In this document: positions 7,888 through 17,515 of the stretch, in pieces
Position numbering within the stretch: position 1 is the first letter of the stretch
Layout of the letters: the number at the start of each line of letters is the position of its first letter
Source: Parachlamydiales bacterium
GTDB taxonomy: Bacteria > Chlamydiota > Chlamydiia > Chlamydiales > JABDDJ01
Reading direction: 5' to 3'
NCBI GenBank assembly: GCA_041671045.1
Contig: JBAZCF010000003.1
Location: 62,001-126,000, forward strand
Length of the DNA stretch: 64,000 nt
Translations under genes and position numbers: made by a program
Notes under the pieces: generated by a model
Told to the model about the DNA's origin: nothing
The model's input: the letters and a program-made list of their open reading frames with translations, nothing else
Database searches by the model: none

Positions 7888-10857
7888 TTATAATTCTTGT
7901 AGTTTATAAATCATCTCGTAGGATTCGATCACATCGCCTTCCTGCGCATCATTATAGCCGTTTAAGACTACACCGCATTCAAAGCCCTTTTGGACTTCGC
8001 GTACGTCGTCTTTACCGCGGCGAAGAGAAGAGATAGTTCCTTTCCAGATGATATCTTTTCCACGGCGTAAGCGAACAAGGTTGGAACGGTGGATAGAGCC
8101 TTCCGACACTTGGCAACCAGCGATGACGCCATGTTGTGAGGATTTGAAGATAGCTTTAACTTCAACTTGGCCTTTCTCATTTTCTTCTGCAATTTTATCT
8201 AACATGCCGGTCATCAGCTCTTTAGCTTGATCGATAGCGTGGTAGATGATGTCATGCAGGTAAACACGGATTCCGTATTGTTTAATGAGGGCTTCTGCGT
8301 GTGCTTCAATCTGGGTATGGAAGCCCAAGATGGCAGCTTTAGATGTATCTGCCATGAGAACATCGGATTCTGAAATTTCGCCTACACCGGACATGATGAT
8401 GTTTAGATCGACTTTGTCAGAATGAATTTTCTCTAATGCAGTGCGTAAAGCTTCTAAAGAGCCTTGAACGTCAGCACGTACAATCAAATTGAGTATTTTC
8501 TTGCCGGCTTCGCTAGACTTCAGGAGCATACTTTCCATCGTCATCTTTCTGCCTTGCTGCATTCTCTTCTGCGTTAGGCCTTGCGAACGTGCTTCAGCGA
8601 TTTCGCGAGCTTCCTTCTCGGATTTAACGACGATGAATTCTTCGCCGGCATCAGGAAGTCCCGAAAGACCAGTGATCTCGACAGGAGTAGATGGTCCAGC
8701 TGTTTCCAGTTCTTTACCGAACTCGTTGCGCATCGTTTTGACGCGTCCCCAGTGTTGGCTGAAGACAACGGCGTCGCCGCGGTGCAATGTTCCGTTTTGG
8801 ACGAGCACAGTAGTAACGTTACCCATTCCTTTGTGCAATTCAGACTCTAGAACGGTGCCGCGTGCACGCATTTCCGGTATGGCTTTTAGTTCGAGGACTT
8901 CAGCTTGCAAAGCTAACATTTCAAGAAGTGCGTTAATACCTTCACCTGTAACAGCAGAGCAGTTAATCGTGATGGTTTGGCCGCCCCAAGCTTCAGGCAG
9001 AAGGTTTTGTTCTGCCAACTGTCTGTAGACAGTTTCCGTATTATAGTTAGGCTTATCGGATTTGTTGATAGCAACGACAATAGTTACGCCGGCAGTTTTG
9101 GCATGTTGAATCGCTTCAATCGTTTGTTGACGGATTCCTTCATCGCCTGCGACAACGAGAACGACGATATCGGTAACATCTGCACCCCTTGCTCGCATGG
9201 CGGAGAAGGCTTCGTGACCGGGAGTATCAAGAATAGCGATGTCACCCACAGCAGTACTGCAGCGGAAGGCGCCGATATGCTGGGTAATAGCTCCTGCTTC
9301 ACCGGCAACGCGGTTACTTTTACGGATTGCATCGATGAGGCTGGTTTTGCCGTGGTCGACGTGACCCATGAAAGCAACGATGGGGGCGCGAGTTAGGAGA
9401 GTTTCACCTTCTTGGCGTTCAGCGATTTCGTCACGTATTGATTTATCGGTGATACGGATACGTTCTTCTTCACGACGGTCAACAGTGATTTCGCATCCAA
9501 ATTCTTGTCCTAAAAGTTGGATGGTCGTTTCATCTTCGAGAAGATCGTTGAGTGTAACAGCCACACCTTGCATGAATAATTTAGCAATAAGCTGAGAAGC
9601 TTTTAGCTTCATATCAGAAGCAAGGTCTTTGACTGTGATTGGAAGACGTACAACAAGGGTAGTTGGACGTTGAGTTGTGTCCTCGATAAGCTTACGACCT
9701 TTGGCTTTCTTCTTACGCCAGCCTTGACCCTCTTCATCGGCTCTTAGGCCGTGGCGGTCTCTGGCATCAAAGGAGCGTTGAACATCAGGCAGTTTACGAG
9801 CAGGTTTAACGTCACGGAACTCTTTTGCTTTAGGTCCTTTGGCAACCTTTCCTGCCTCATCTGCATCTCTGAAGGCAATAGACATAGTTGTCGTATCGTC
9901 TTTAGCGCGAGGACGTCTTCTTTCTTTATCTTGAGCTGGAGGAGCGCCTGCACCGGCTTGAGGAGCTTGGGGCCTAGGTCCCATTGGGCCTCTTGGAGGT
10001 CCACGGTCATCACCTTGACGTGGCGGTCTGCTATCTTGTCCCGGACGAGGTGTTCTAGGCCTAGGAGGCGGAACCAAATCTTTAACGTGTCTACCGGTGG
10101 GTCCTAACTTTTCGTAAGGGCCTGCTGGGCGACGTGATTCGGAATATCTGATGTTATCTTGTTTCTGGCTTTCCGTTTGGGGGAAAGGTGCGTTATGTTT
10201 TGGCCCATCCTGATATCTTTGTGGAGGTCTTGGATGAGAATGAGTCGAAGCATGGTGCTGAGGTGTGTATTCAGAACGGGGAGGTCTTTCAGCTTGTCTT
10301 TCAATGGGTCGCTTAGGTTCTTCCTGAGGAGCTTTTACGGGCTCTTCTTTCTGTACAGCGGCCTCTGCCTTGGGTTCCTCTTCCTGAGCTTGTGCAGGTG
10401 GTGGAGTTGGAGTGGGTTTCGGTTTGTACTGAGCATTAGGAAGAGGCTCGGGAGTCATAGGTCCTGAGGACATGTCCATTTCATCGCCAAAGATTTGGCG
10501 TCTGAGTTCAGCATTTGATTTGGGTCTAGCAGTATCTGCATCGGCTTCAGCTTGCAGGAAATTTTCTTTACGCAAAGGTGTTCCTGTCTCCGCTTTAAGA
10601 TTTTCCACGGGTGGGGTAGCAGAAGTTGAAGCTGCAGGTTCGGCAAAAGCTGAGCGTGATCTGGCTTTTATACGAGGGGCTTCTTCTTTGGGTTGACTTT
10701 CTGAAGAGGAGGCGTCCGCATTTTTGGCGTTTGCGCTAGGTGCTTGAGAAGCATCCGAAGATGAACCTTTTTTAGCTAGCTTTCCTTTGATGTTGCCCAG
10801 GTTGACTGCTTGTGCAAGCTGCTCGTTTTTAATGTTTAATTTCAAATTTTTAGCCAA
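7888..10857 (-). CDS. infB: Translation initiation factor IF-2
   Basis: This GTPase delivers initiator tRNA to the ribosome. The protein has 989 residues, long for the family because of an N-terminal region of about 390 residues rich in Pro, Lys, Glu and Arg and of low complexity. It starts with the short IF2-N motif KLNIKNEQLAQAV. A second IF2-N motif precedes the G domain. G1 is GHVDHGKT (about 497-504), G3 is DTPGHEAF, G4 is NKSD and the G5-like motif is SAVTGEG. The C-terminal domains follow and end in LQEL. It starts 3 bases after the nusA stop, in the conserved nusA-infB-rbfA order. Confidence 0.97.
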   Translation of the reverse strand: MAKNLKLNIKNEQLAQAVNLGNIKGKLAKKGSSSDASQAPSANAKNADASSSESQPKEEAPRIKARSRSAFAEPAASTSATPPVENLKAETGTPLRKENFLQAEADADTARPKSNAELRRQIFGDEMDMSSGPMTPEPLPNAQYKPKPTPTPPPAQAQEEEPKAEAAVQKEEPVKAPQEEPKRPIERQAERPPRSEYTPQHHASTHSHPRPPQRYQDGPKHNAPFPQTESQKQDNIRYSESRRPAGPYEKLGPTGRHVKDLVPPPRPRTPRPGQDSRPPRQGDDRGPPRGPMGPRPQAPQAGAGAPPAQDKERRRPRAKDDTTTMSIAFRDADEAGKVAKGPKAKEFRDVKPARKLPDVQRSFDARDRHGLRADEEGQGWRKKKAKGRKLIEDTTQRPTTLVVRLPITVKDLASDMKLKASQLIAKLFMQGVAVTLNDLLEDETTIQLLGQEFGCEITVDRREEERIRITDKSIRDEIAERQEGETLLTRAPIVAFMGHVDHGKTSLIDAIRKSNRVAGEAGAITQHIGAFRCSTAVGDIAILDTPGHEAFSAMRARGADVTDIVVLVVAGDEGIRQQTIEAIQHAKTAGVTIVVAINKSDKPNYNTETVYRQLAEQNLLPEAWGGQTITINCSAVTGEGINALLEMLALQAEVLELKAIPEMRARGTVLESELHKGMGNVTTVLVQNGTLHRGDAVVFSQHWGRVKTMRNEFGKELETAGPSTPVEITGLSGLPDAGEEFIVVKSEKEAREIAEARSQGLTQKRMQQGRKMTMESMLLKSSEAGKKILNLIVRADVQGSLEALRTALEKIHSDKVDLNIIMSGVGEISESDVLMADTSKAAILGFHTQIEAHAEALIKQYGIRVYLHDIIYHAIDQAKELMTGMLDKIAEENEKGQVEVKAIFKSSQHGVIAGCQVSEGSIHRSNLVRLRRGKDIIWKGTISSLRRGKDDVREVQKGFECGVVLNGYNDAQEGDVIESYEMIYKLQEL

Positions 10858-10860
10858 CGC

Positions 10861-12138
10861 TTAGATCCTCTTTTTACGGATTTTTTCTAGGATTTTGTCC
10901 GCAAGTTCTAACGAGATGCCGGGAATAGCGGCAAGCTTTTCAGGTGTTGCACGTAAGAAATCGCGGAGTGTTTTATAGCCATGGTCAAAGAGAGTTTCAA
11001 AAATTAGAGGTTTAACGCCTTCAATCCCTGTGAGTTCTGTATCGAGGTCTTCAGCCTCTCCTTCTTTTTCCATGTCATCATGTTGTTTAGCCATCTCTTG
11101 ATGGTATTCGCTCATCCGCTTGACTTCTACATCCCATCCTAGAAGTTGGCTATTGAGGCGGGCATTCATGCCGCGTTTGCCGATTGCTGCGGCGAAATCG
11201 TCATCTTCTACAACGATGGAGATAGAGTTATCTTCTTCGTTGACGCTGATTTTACGCATCTCTATAGGGGAGAGGGCATTTTGGAGTAGTTCAACTGGAT
11301 CTGTCGAAAAGGGGATGATGTCGATTTTTTCATTGTTGAGCTCTCTAACGATATTTTTTACGCGGGTTCCGCGCATTCCCACACAAGCGCCGACAGGGTC
11401 GACTTTGGGGTTTTCTGAATGCACTGATAACTTAGTGCGGTAGCCTGGTTCGCGGACGATTTTATCGATAACGACGGTACCGTCTTCGATTTCGGGAACT
11501 TCGTGCGCTAATAGGGCTTTTACAAATTCTGCATGGCTGCGAGTGAGGATGACTTCGGCACCGCCGTTTTCGGTGTCAACCACATCTAATAGCAGTGCAA
11601 GGACTTTGTCGCCGACTTGATAACTTTCGGTGCGTGGGTAGTTACGCATCGGAAGGATAGCTTCCACTTTGCCAAGATCGACGATAAGGCTTGTGCCGCG
11701 AACAAAACGTTTTACTGTACCGGAGATTAGTTCTCCAATGCGGTGTCGGTATTCTTCATATATAACATCGCGTTCTGCACCGCGAAGTTTACGTGTGATG
11801 ATTTGGCGGGCTTTTTGAGCGGCTATGCGTCCAAAATCTCCGGCTTTGACCATTACGTCGATGAATTGACCGAGTTGGCACTCGGGGTCGATGACGCGAG
11901 CGTCTTCGAGAGATATTTCGAGAGTAGGGATTTCTACTTCTTCTACAATTTCTTTTTCGCTGTATACATCGATGCTGCCCGTTTTAGGATGGATAGTAAC
12001 GGTTACATTGGAGGCCCCATTGATGCTTTTTCGTGCAGCTGCTTGTAAGGATTCTTCGATAGCAGCAATCACTATCTCACGCTTGATCCCTTTCTCGCGT
12101 TCTAGATATTCAAAGATGGCGATCAACTCTTTGTTCAT
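10861..12138 (-). CDS. nusA: Transcription termination/antitermination factor NusA
   Basis: NusA binds RNA polymerase and nascent RNA and controls pausing, termination and antitermination. The 425-residue protein has the N-terminal polymerase-binding domain, an S1 domain (SGTVKRFVRGTSLIVDLGKVEAILP), KH1 (GACVGMRGTRVKNIVREL) and KH2 (AAAIGKRGMNARLNSQLLG). A single helix-hairpin-helix end follows (LAAIPGISLELADKIL). It has only one short C-terminal repeat, where E. coli has two acidic repeats. AGGAG precedes the ATG. A hairpin at 12294-12318 lies between rpsA and this gene. Confidence 0.96.
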   Translation of the reverse strand: MNKELIAIFEYLEREKGIKREIVIAAIEESLQAAARKSINGASNVTVTIHPKTGSIDVYSEKEIVEEVEIPTLEISLEDARVIDPECQLGQFIDVMVKAGDFGRIAAQKARQIITRKLRGAERDVIYEEYRHRIGELISGTVKRFVRGTSLIVDLGKVEAILPMRNYPRTESYQVGDKVLALLLDVVDTENGGAEVILTRSHAEFVKALLAHEVPEIEDGTVVIDKIVREPGYRTKLSVHSENPKVDPVGACVGMRGTRVKNIVRELNNEKIDIIPFSTDPVELLQNALSPIEMRKISVNEEDNSISIVVEDDDFAAAIGKRGMNARLNSQLLGWDVEVKRMSEYHQEMAKQHDDMEKEGEAEDLDTELTGIEGVKPLIFETLFDHGYKTLRDFLRATPEKLAAIPGISLELADKILEKIRKKRI

Positions 12139-12293
12139 GAAAACTTAACTCCTAAACACTTCTTGAGGAGTATCCTCGAAGGAAATGGTGTAAGGCCGCA
12201 CTATTACGGCAGAAATCGTCTAACAGCAATACTATATAATGCTCTTACATTGAATTGAATTTAGGAGTCCTAGATTTAATCAATGTATGGTAG

Positions 12294-12318
12294 GAGTTGC
12301 GCCTATTAGGCGCAACTC
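12294..12318 (-). terminator. Perfect 11-bp hairpin between rpsA and nusA
   Basis: GAGTTGCGCCT and AGGCGCAACTC form a perfect stem with a 3-base loop, 13 bases after the rpsA stop on the minus strand. No T run follows on that strand. It likely ends or attenuates the rpsA message, so nusA-infB-rbfA-truB-ribF may have its own promoter in 12139-12290. Confidence 0.5.
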
Positions 12319-12331
12319 GCTAGACCCTTAT

Positions 12332-14098
12332 TTATTGGTCGTCTTCTTCTTCATCTTCTTGATGTTGGCGCTTACCTTTTTTGTGCTCTTTATCATCTTT
12401 TGAAGGACGGGCACTGGTAATGTCAATATCATCGCGGCTGAACTGGTTTTTCTCTACTAAGTACTCTTTTATTGAGAGGGCGATTTTTTTGTGCTCTGGG
12501 TCAAGTTTAATGACTTTAGCAGTAATTTCTTCGCCTTTGGAGACTACGTCTTCTACTTTACCGAAAGCTTGGTCAGATAATTCAGTGACGTGGATAAGTC
12601 CTTCTAGTCCGCAGTCAAGTTCTACAAAAGCACCGAAAGCGGTGATTTTAGAAACTATACCTTTCACTAGAGAACCGATAGGCATGATCTTCTCAATGTT
12701 AGCCCAAGGATTATTACTTAGCTGTTTTACACCTAATGTAATTTTTTTGCTTTCCTTGTCAACAGAAAGAATAACCGCTTCCACGACGTCGCCTTTTTTC
12801 AGCAATTCGGAAGGATGGGATACTTTTTTGATCCAGCTTAGGTCGGAGATATGGATAAGACCTTCAACGCCTGGCTCTAGTTCAACGAAAGCGCCGTAGT
12901 TTGTCAGGTTGCGGATTTCCGCTTTTACGCTGCTGCCTACTGGGTATTTCGCTTCTACATCATCCCAAGGATTATGTTCAGTTTGTTTGATGCCTAGAGA
13001 GATCTTGCCTTCTTCTTTCTGTACTTGAAGAACGATGGCTTCGATATCTTCACCTTTCTTCACGATTTCGCTTGGGTCAGTGATATTTTTTACCCATGAC
13101 ATTTCTGAAACGTGGATAAGGCCTTCGATACCGGGCTCGAGTTCAATAAATGCGCCATAAGGGAGAAGGTTGACGATCTTACCATGAACACGAGTACCTG
13201 GTGGGTAACGTTTTTCGATTTCGTCCCAAGGATTGCTATCTTTTTGTTTTAGTCCTAAAGCTACGCGGCCTTTATCGCGGTCGACATTAAGGATGATGAC
13301 TTCGAGTTTTTGGCCAAGTTGGACCATCTCGGAAGGATGTTTAATTCTCTTCCATGTCATATCTGTAATGTGGAGCAAGCCATCGATACCGTCGAGGTCA
13401 AGGAACACACCGAAGTCAGTAATGTTTTTGACGACGCCTTCGCGTTTGTCGCCTTCTTTGATAGTCTGAAGTAGCTCTGCTTTGCGGGAAATGCGCTCGG
13501 CTTCAAGCAGTTCGCGGCGGGAAACGACGACGTTTTTGCGTTCGATATTGATCTTAAGAATTTTGAATTCAAAAGTTTTGTCGATGTATTCGTCAAGGTT
13601 CTTAATACGCTTGTTGTCAATTTGAGAGCCTGGCAAGAATGCTTCCATGCCTATGTCGACCATTAAGCCGCCTTTGACTTTACGGAGGACGCGACCTTTA
13701 ACGATAGATCCTTCTTCGCAATGCTGTAGGATATATTCCCACTGACGTAAGCGTTCTGCTTTTTCACGGGATAGGACGATTTGGCCGTTATCGTCTTCGG
13801 GCTGGTCGAGAAGGACTTCCACTTCACCGTCTAGAACTAGCTGAGAAGGATCGGAAAATTGCTCAATAGGTACTATGCCTTCAGATTTCAAGCCTACGTC
13901 TACAACGACGTGGTCCTTGGTGATTTCGACAATTTTACCCTTGAGTATGGACCCTGGAGCTAATACTGCGTTTTCAGATTCGACGGAACTGTTATCACTT
14001 TTGAGAAGATTTTTGAATAATTGCGCATCTTTTTCTTCGAAGAGCACATCATCCAAGATCTCATCATCGTTCCAGGTATATTTTGACTGTTTTGACAT
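12332..14098 (-). CDS. rpsA: 30S ribosomal protein S1
   Basis: S1 binds mRNA leaders on the 30S subunit and is important where Shine-Dalgarno sequences are weak, as for many genes in this window. The 588-residue protein has six S1 repeats, seen as PGSILKGKIVEI, EEGSIVKGRVLR, KEGDKREGVVKN, PPGTRVHGKIVN, PVGSSVKAEIRN and PIGSLVKGIVSK. Repeats 3-6 share the 'GVFLDLDGIDGLLHITDM' type core. A basic/acidic low-complexity tail ends the protein. AGGAGA precedes the ATG. Confidence 0.97.
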   Translation of the reverse strand: MSKQSKYTWNDDEILDDVLFEEKDAQLFKNLLKSDNSSVESENAVLAPGSILKGKIVEITKDHVVVDVGLKSEGIVPIEQFSDPSQLVLDGEVEVLLDQPEDDNGQIVLSREKAERLRQWEYILQHCEEGSIVKGRVLRKVKGGLMVDIGMEAFLPGSQIDNKRIKNLDEYIDKTFEFKILKINIERKNVVVSRRELLEAERISRKAELLQTIKEGDKREGVVKNITDFGVFLDLDGIDGLLHITDMTWKRIKHPSEMVQLGQKLEVIILNVDRDKGRVALGLKQKDSNPWDEIEKRYPPGTRVHGKIVNLLPYGAFIELEPGIEGLIHVSEMSWVKNITDPSEIVKKGEDIEAIVLQVQKEEGKISLGIKQTEHNPWDDVEAKYPVGSSVKAEIRNLTNYGAFVELEPGVEGLIHISDLSWIKKVSHPSELLKKGDVVEAVILSVDKESKKITLGVKQLSNNPWANIEKIMPIGSLVKGIVSKITAFGAFVELDCGLEGLIHVTELSDQAFGKVEDVVSKGEEITAKVIKLDPEHKKIALSIKEYLVEKNQFSRDDIDITSARPSKDDKEHKKGKRQHQEDEEEDDQ

Positions 14099-14199
14099 TT
14101 AAAGGTTTCTCCTAAATTTTAGGCTAATGGTTATACGATACCAGAACTCTAAGAAAAAGAGCAAGAATTTATCCCAGGCGCGTCTATAGGAATGAAGAT

Positions 14200-14571
14200 T
14201 TATGATTTGGGACGATACGTAACTTTGGAAGTTGCTGTTTCGTATAAGGTAATGGCGGATAATAGGGGTAAGGAAGGGGCAAGAAAGTGATAGATCCAAC
14301 GTGCGATGAATTCAGCGCTGGGGGAATCATTATCTAAACTAACATTCAGCCATTTATGGTCAAAATAGTCATGAATCATCGGTTTGACGATAGATGAAAT
14401 ATCCGAGAAATCCACGAGCATATTTTTCTTGCTTCCGGATGCTATCAACTCTTCACCGCAAAGATGCACAATCAAAATATAGGAATGCCCATGCGGACCA
14501 CGGCATTTACCGTCGTGAAATTCGAGGGAGTGTCCCGCCTCAAAGCGGAATTCTTTCGTCAGCTCAAACAT
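14200..14571 (-). CDS. queD: 6-pyruvoyl-tetrahydropterin synthase / 6-carboxy-tetrahydropterin synthase family
   Basis: This 123-residue protein is a full-length single T-fold enzyme. FRFEAGHSL and CRGPHGHSY supply the zinc-binding histidines and catalytic Cys, YFDHKWLN supplies the third conserved His region, and LYETATSKVTY has the substrate-binding Glu. In most bacteria this family makes 6-carboxytetrahydropterin for queuosine. No other queuosine genes are in the window, so the precise reaction is inferred. It is transcribed away from lysC. Confidence 0.82.
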   Translation of the reverse strand: MFELTKEFRFEAGHSLEFHDGKCRGPHGHSYILIVHLCGEELIASGSKKNMLVDFSDISSIVKPMIHDYFDHKWLNVSLDNDSPSAEFIARWIYHFLAPSLPLLSAITLYETATSKVTYRPKS

Positions 14572-14673
14572 AGATTAGTAGCATAGCCCATTTGTGCAAA
14601 AAAGGGAAGCTTCGAAAAATAGAAGGGCAAGGGTGGTTAGAACGTAATCGAAGGAATTACTGATTTTTTGTTC

Positions 14674-14702
14674 TTGACACGTAGGAAAACTCCTGCAAGA
14701 AT
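14674..14702 (+). promoter_or_regulatory. Sigma-70/66-type promoter of lysC
   Basis: A perfect TTGACA (14674-14679), a 17-base spacer and AAGAAT (14697-14702) lie 26 bases before the lysC ATG. The predicted leader is about 20 bases, too short for a lysine riboswitch, and shows no Shine-Dalgarno. Confidence 0.5.
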
Positions 14703-14728
14703 CCCGACACAACATACAGCATTTTATC

Positions 14729-15541
14729 ATGAAGCAAAACTCAACACTCGTCATGAAGTTTGGTGGTGCATCTGTCGAAACGTTAACTCATTTTGCGCAG
14801 GTTGCAGGACTCATTGCTTCTAAAAAAAATGAATATTCTTCAATTATTGTAGTTGTCAGTGCAATGCAAGGCGTTACTGATAAACTTATTGGAATGGCTC
14901 ACGCTGTCAATCCCTTTCCACCACGAAGAGAATATGACATGTTGGTGACTGTGGGCGAGAGGATGAGCTGCTCACTCTTGGCGATGGCTCTGGACGTACG
15001 CGGCATTCCGGCAATAAGTTTTACAGGTAGCCAGGCGGGGATAATAACAACAGAAGAACACGCAGAAGCAAGAATTTTAGATGTCCGCCCTAACCGCATA
15101 GCTCCTGCGCTCAGCGAAGGCAAAGTTATTGTCGTTGCAGGTTTCCAAGGCGTTAGCCGCCAAGGAGCCATTACATCCCTAGGACGTGGTGGATCCGATA
15201 CCACAGCTGTAGCTTTGGGAGTGGCGTTGAATGCAGATCATATCGAGTTCTATAAAGATGTCCCTGGTTTGTTTAGCGATGATCCTAAAAAGAATGCCTC
15301 TGCACAGCATTATCCTGAGCTGGCATTTGATGAAGCTTTGCAGATTATCGCAAGGACTGGAAAAATTTTGCATGCACGTTGCGTGCGGTTAGCAGAAAGA
15401 AATAACATTCCTTTGCATGTCATGACATTTCATCAGCAGCAAGACGAGGAGCGAGTTCACAGGACTATCATTTCAAACCGAGGAATACGAATCCACGAGC
15501 CCATCTACGAAGACTGTACCGAGCAGGTGACATATGCTTAA
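14729..15541 (+). CDS. lysC: Aspartokinase, catalytic domain only (no ACT domains)
   Basis: Aspartokinase phosphorylates aspartate at the start of the lysine/diaminopimelate, threonine and methionine pathway. The fold is complete: VMKFGGASVET at the N-terminus, TVGERMSC, the GRGGSDTTA loop and the DVPGLFSDDP region. The protein stops at 270 residues, whereas usual aspartokinases have about 400-450 with two C-terminal ACT domains for feedback control. The stop is genuine in frame, and the next gene starts inside it with an 8-base overlap. Feedback control may be lost or supplied in trans; that is inference. Confidence 0.88.
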   Translation: MKQNSTLVMKFGGASVETLTHFAQVAGLIASKKNEYSSIIVVVSAMQGVTDKLIGMAHAVNPFPPRREYDMLVTVGERMSCSLLAMALDVRGIPAISFTGSQAGIITTEEHAEARILDVRPNRIAPALSEGKVIVVAGFQGVSRQGAITSLGRGGSDTTAVALGVALNADHIEFYKDVPGLFSDDPKKNASAQHYPELAFDEALQIIARTGKILHARCVRLAERNNIPLHVMTFHQQQDEERVHRTIISNRGIRIHEPIYEDCTEQVTYA

Positions 15542-17477
15542 GATAAGCGAGCCTGCCATCCTTCATACTAGTGTTACTTCCCCTTACTACCAGAAAGTAG
15601 CAGAACACCTTCTCCATACCGTTATACCAGAACACCTGATCTGTCCTCATACCTATGATAAAGATATTCATGAGGACGAAAAAGATGAGTTCGAACAAAA
15701 TCTTCCAGTATTTCTAGCTAGGGTGGGTGAAAGTCCTGAAGAATTTGTCTCTTTTACACTCCTTTGGAAGAATAAACCCCACGTCTTTAGATTCGTTTTT
15801 GAGATGTTGACGAGATGGCTTTGTCCTGGTAAACGTATCAATGTCACGACAGTCTTTGCATCGGATGTAAAGCTGCCCGATCTTTCCCCGCAAGTGCTGA
15901 CAATTTGTGAAATTACTCTTTTGCCTACTTCTGAACATGAAATGCAAGAGATACGCAATAACCTCCCCCTCATCGAGTCTGAAATCCGTTCCGGAGTAAA
16001 ATCCCGTTTTATTGCTTGGCGTATTCTTGAAGTGAAGGGGCTGACAACAGATGAAAAGACAGTCATCATCCATGAACAGATTAGCTTCATGCTAAAGAGA
16101 CAAAACAAATACTTTGACAACGATTTGATCACTGAAATGCAACATATGCTGGTCATGATGAAAGATGATTTCCTCTCTCATCGTGAAAGCCGCTATCTCA
16201 CTCGCTTAGTTTGTACACAATATCTTTTCAGAAAAGACTTATGCCAAAAAATTGAGGAAGATCCACAACAGCGCTACCTTTACCTTAAGCTATTACGCTG
16301 CAGAATGATGGATCCGGAAAATCCGAGGATGGTTTTAGGGATTGTGATCGGCGTCAATTTTATTGGGCAAAATGAGTATTTCAATGAGAAGCACTTGATG
16401 AAGGCGATCAACAATTATCTATCTCATGTACTTCCTATAGAAGGCTCTTTTATTTCGCATAGAAGAGGATCTGAACATGTCTGTACAATCTACATGGAAA
16501 TAGAAAAAGAAGATGGCAGCCTATTTACCGTGCAGGAAATACTCCTTCTTCAGAGAGAGCTTCCATACGATTTAAAAGACCGTATAGAGCATCTAATGCA
16601 TCCTGTCTTCATGCCGCGTAATGAAGAAGATATCATGCGCAACATACTAAACTTGAGCAGCCAGATAAAGTTCGTCAAAGATATGCCGCAAGTTTCTATC
16701 AGTTTTGATGAACAAACACGCGACAGCCTTCTCTTTACTGTGACGGTCGTTCAAGTTAGTATCCCAGGATCTCCAACGATTCAAGATCTGCTGCAAGAAA
16801 ACACCGCACAGATCTCATACACCCATGAACGCACCAAAATGGTGGGGATGCTGAGGAAAAAATATGCAAAATTTGCCTCCGTCTTTAGGGCAAAACTTAG
16901 AAAAAATGCCTTTATTCGCGGCAATGGCTCGCTTGATTTAAATAAGGCACGTCAGCTACTAGTGGAAAAACTGGGGGGGATGCTAGGGAATTTCCGCGAC
17001 TATAACGGGGGCATGATCTCAAAGCAAAACGAACAGTTGTGCGCATTAAGACAATATTTAGAAGGTAAAACACGCTCTAATGATCTATTGTTGGAAAACT
17101 TTTTCTACTCCCTTTCCCCAGTAGTGATGCGCACAGTATTAGATGTAAGGCTGATGGGAGAGCTTTTCTCTTTATTGAATGTGGTCCTTGATGAAAGGCT
17201 GTTTAAAACAGGCGTTCCCATATTTAAGTCCGCAGAAACAAAAGACTCCCTTTTACTTATAGTCAGTGCAGACGATGTAAAAACAAAAGATGAGCTGATG
17301 CGGTTAATATCGCACTTAAACCACGAAGGGGGAAATATTGCCCATTCATTTGTGCAAGTGTACAATGTCCCTTATCTCTGCTTTGCCTTACTATCCTCCA
17401 ATGGAGAACAAAGGGAAAGCTTCCTTAAAATGGTCCAGGAATCTCTCCACGCTGAAACTTTTCTGCAGAATGTTTAA
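15534..17477 (+). CDS. Unknown 647-residue protein coupled to lysC
   Basis: I do not recognise this protein with confidence. It starts within the end of lysC (8-base overlap), so the two are probably translationally coupled. No signal peptide or membrane segment is evident. It has several alternating alpha/beta segments that look like small ligand-binding domains (for example VLGIVIGVNFIGQNEYF...GSFISHRRG and SLLLIVSADDVKTKDELMRL...HLNHEGGNIAHSFVQVY). Near residues 545-580 is LENFFYSLSPVVMRTVLDVRL. The overall order is weakly reminiscent of the N-terminal regulatory part of large NAD-dependent glutamate dehydrogenases, but no dehydrogenase domain is present. That resemblance is speculative. 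Confidence 0.6.
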   Translation: MLKISEPAILHTSVTSPYYQKVAEHLLHTVIPEHLICPHTYDKDIHEDEKDEFEQNLPVFLARVGESPEEFVSFTLLWKNKPHVFRFVFEMLTRWLCPGKRINVTTVFASDVKLPDLSPQVLTICEITLLPTSEHEMQEIRNNLPLIESEIRSGVKSRFIAWRILEVKGLTTDEKTVIIHEQISFMLKRQNKYFDNDLITEMQHMLVMMKDDFLSHRESRYLTRLVCTQYLFRKDLCQKIEEDPQQRYLYLKLLRCRMMDPENPRMVLGIVIGVNFIGQNEYFNEKHLMKAINNYLSHVLPIEGSFISHRRGSEHVCTIYMEIEKEDGSLFTVQEILLLQRELPYDLKDRIEHLMHPVFMPRNEEDIMRNILNLSSQIKFVKDMPQVSISFDEQTRDSLLFTVTVVQVSIPGSPTIQDLLQENTAQISYTHERTKMVGMLRKKYAKFASVFRAKLRKNAFIRGNGSLDLNKARQLLVEKLGGMLGNFRDYNGGMISKQNEQLCALRQYLEGKTRSNDLLLENFFYSLSPVVMRTVLDVRLMGELFSLLNVVLDERLFKTGVPIFKSAETKDSLLLIVSADDVKTKDELMRLISHLNHEGGNIAHSFVQVYNVPYLCFALLSSNGEQRESFLKMVQESLHAETFLQNV

Positions 17478-17515
17478 TCCCGACTTGAGCTAAAGTTTGG
17501 TAGAAAACTCGAGCC

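Noticed and set aside
8489..9028. Plus-strand open frame of 179 codons opposite infB
   Set aside because: It lies wholly inside the infB coding region, which has complete IF-2 motifs, and its composition (Ser/Cys/Arg-rich) is that of an antisense shadow.
12381..12899. Plus-strand open frame of 172 codons opposite rpsA
   Set aside because: It is antisense to the repeated S1 domains; the open frame follows from codon bias of the real gene.
14112..14124. CCTAAA-TTTAGG palindrome at the rpsA ribosome binding site as an S1 autoregulatory hairpin
   Set aside because: The arms leave only a 1-3 base loop and AU pairs; too weak to support.
14703..14728. Possible lysine riboswitch before lysC
   Set aside because: The leader after the promoter is only about 20 bases, far too short for the aptamer.
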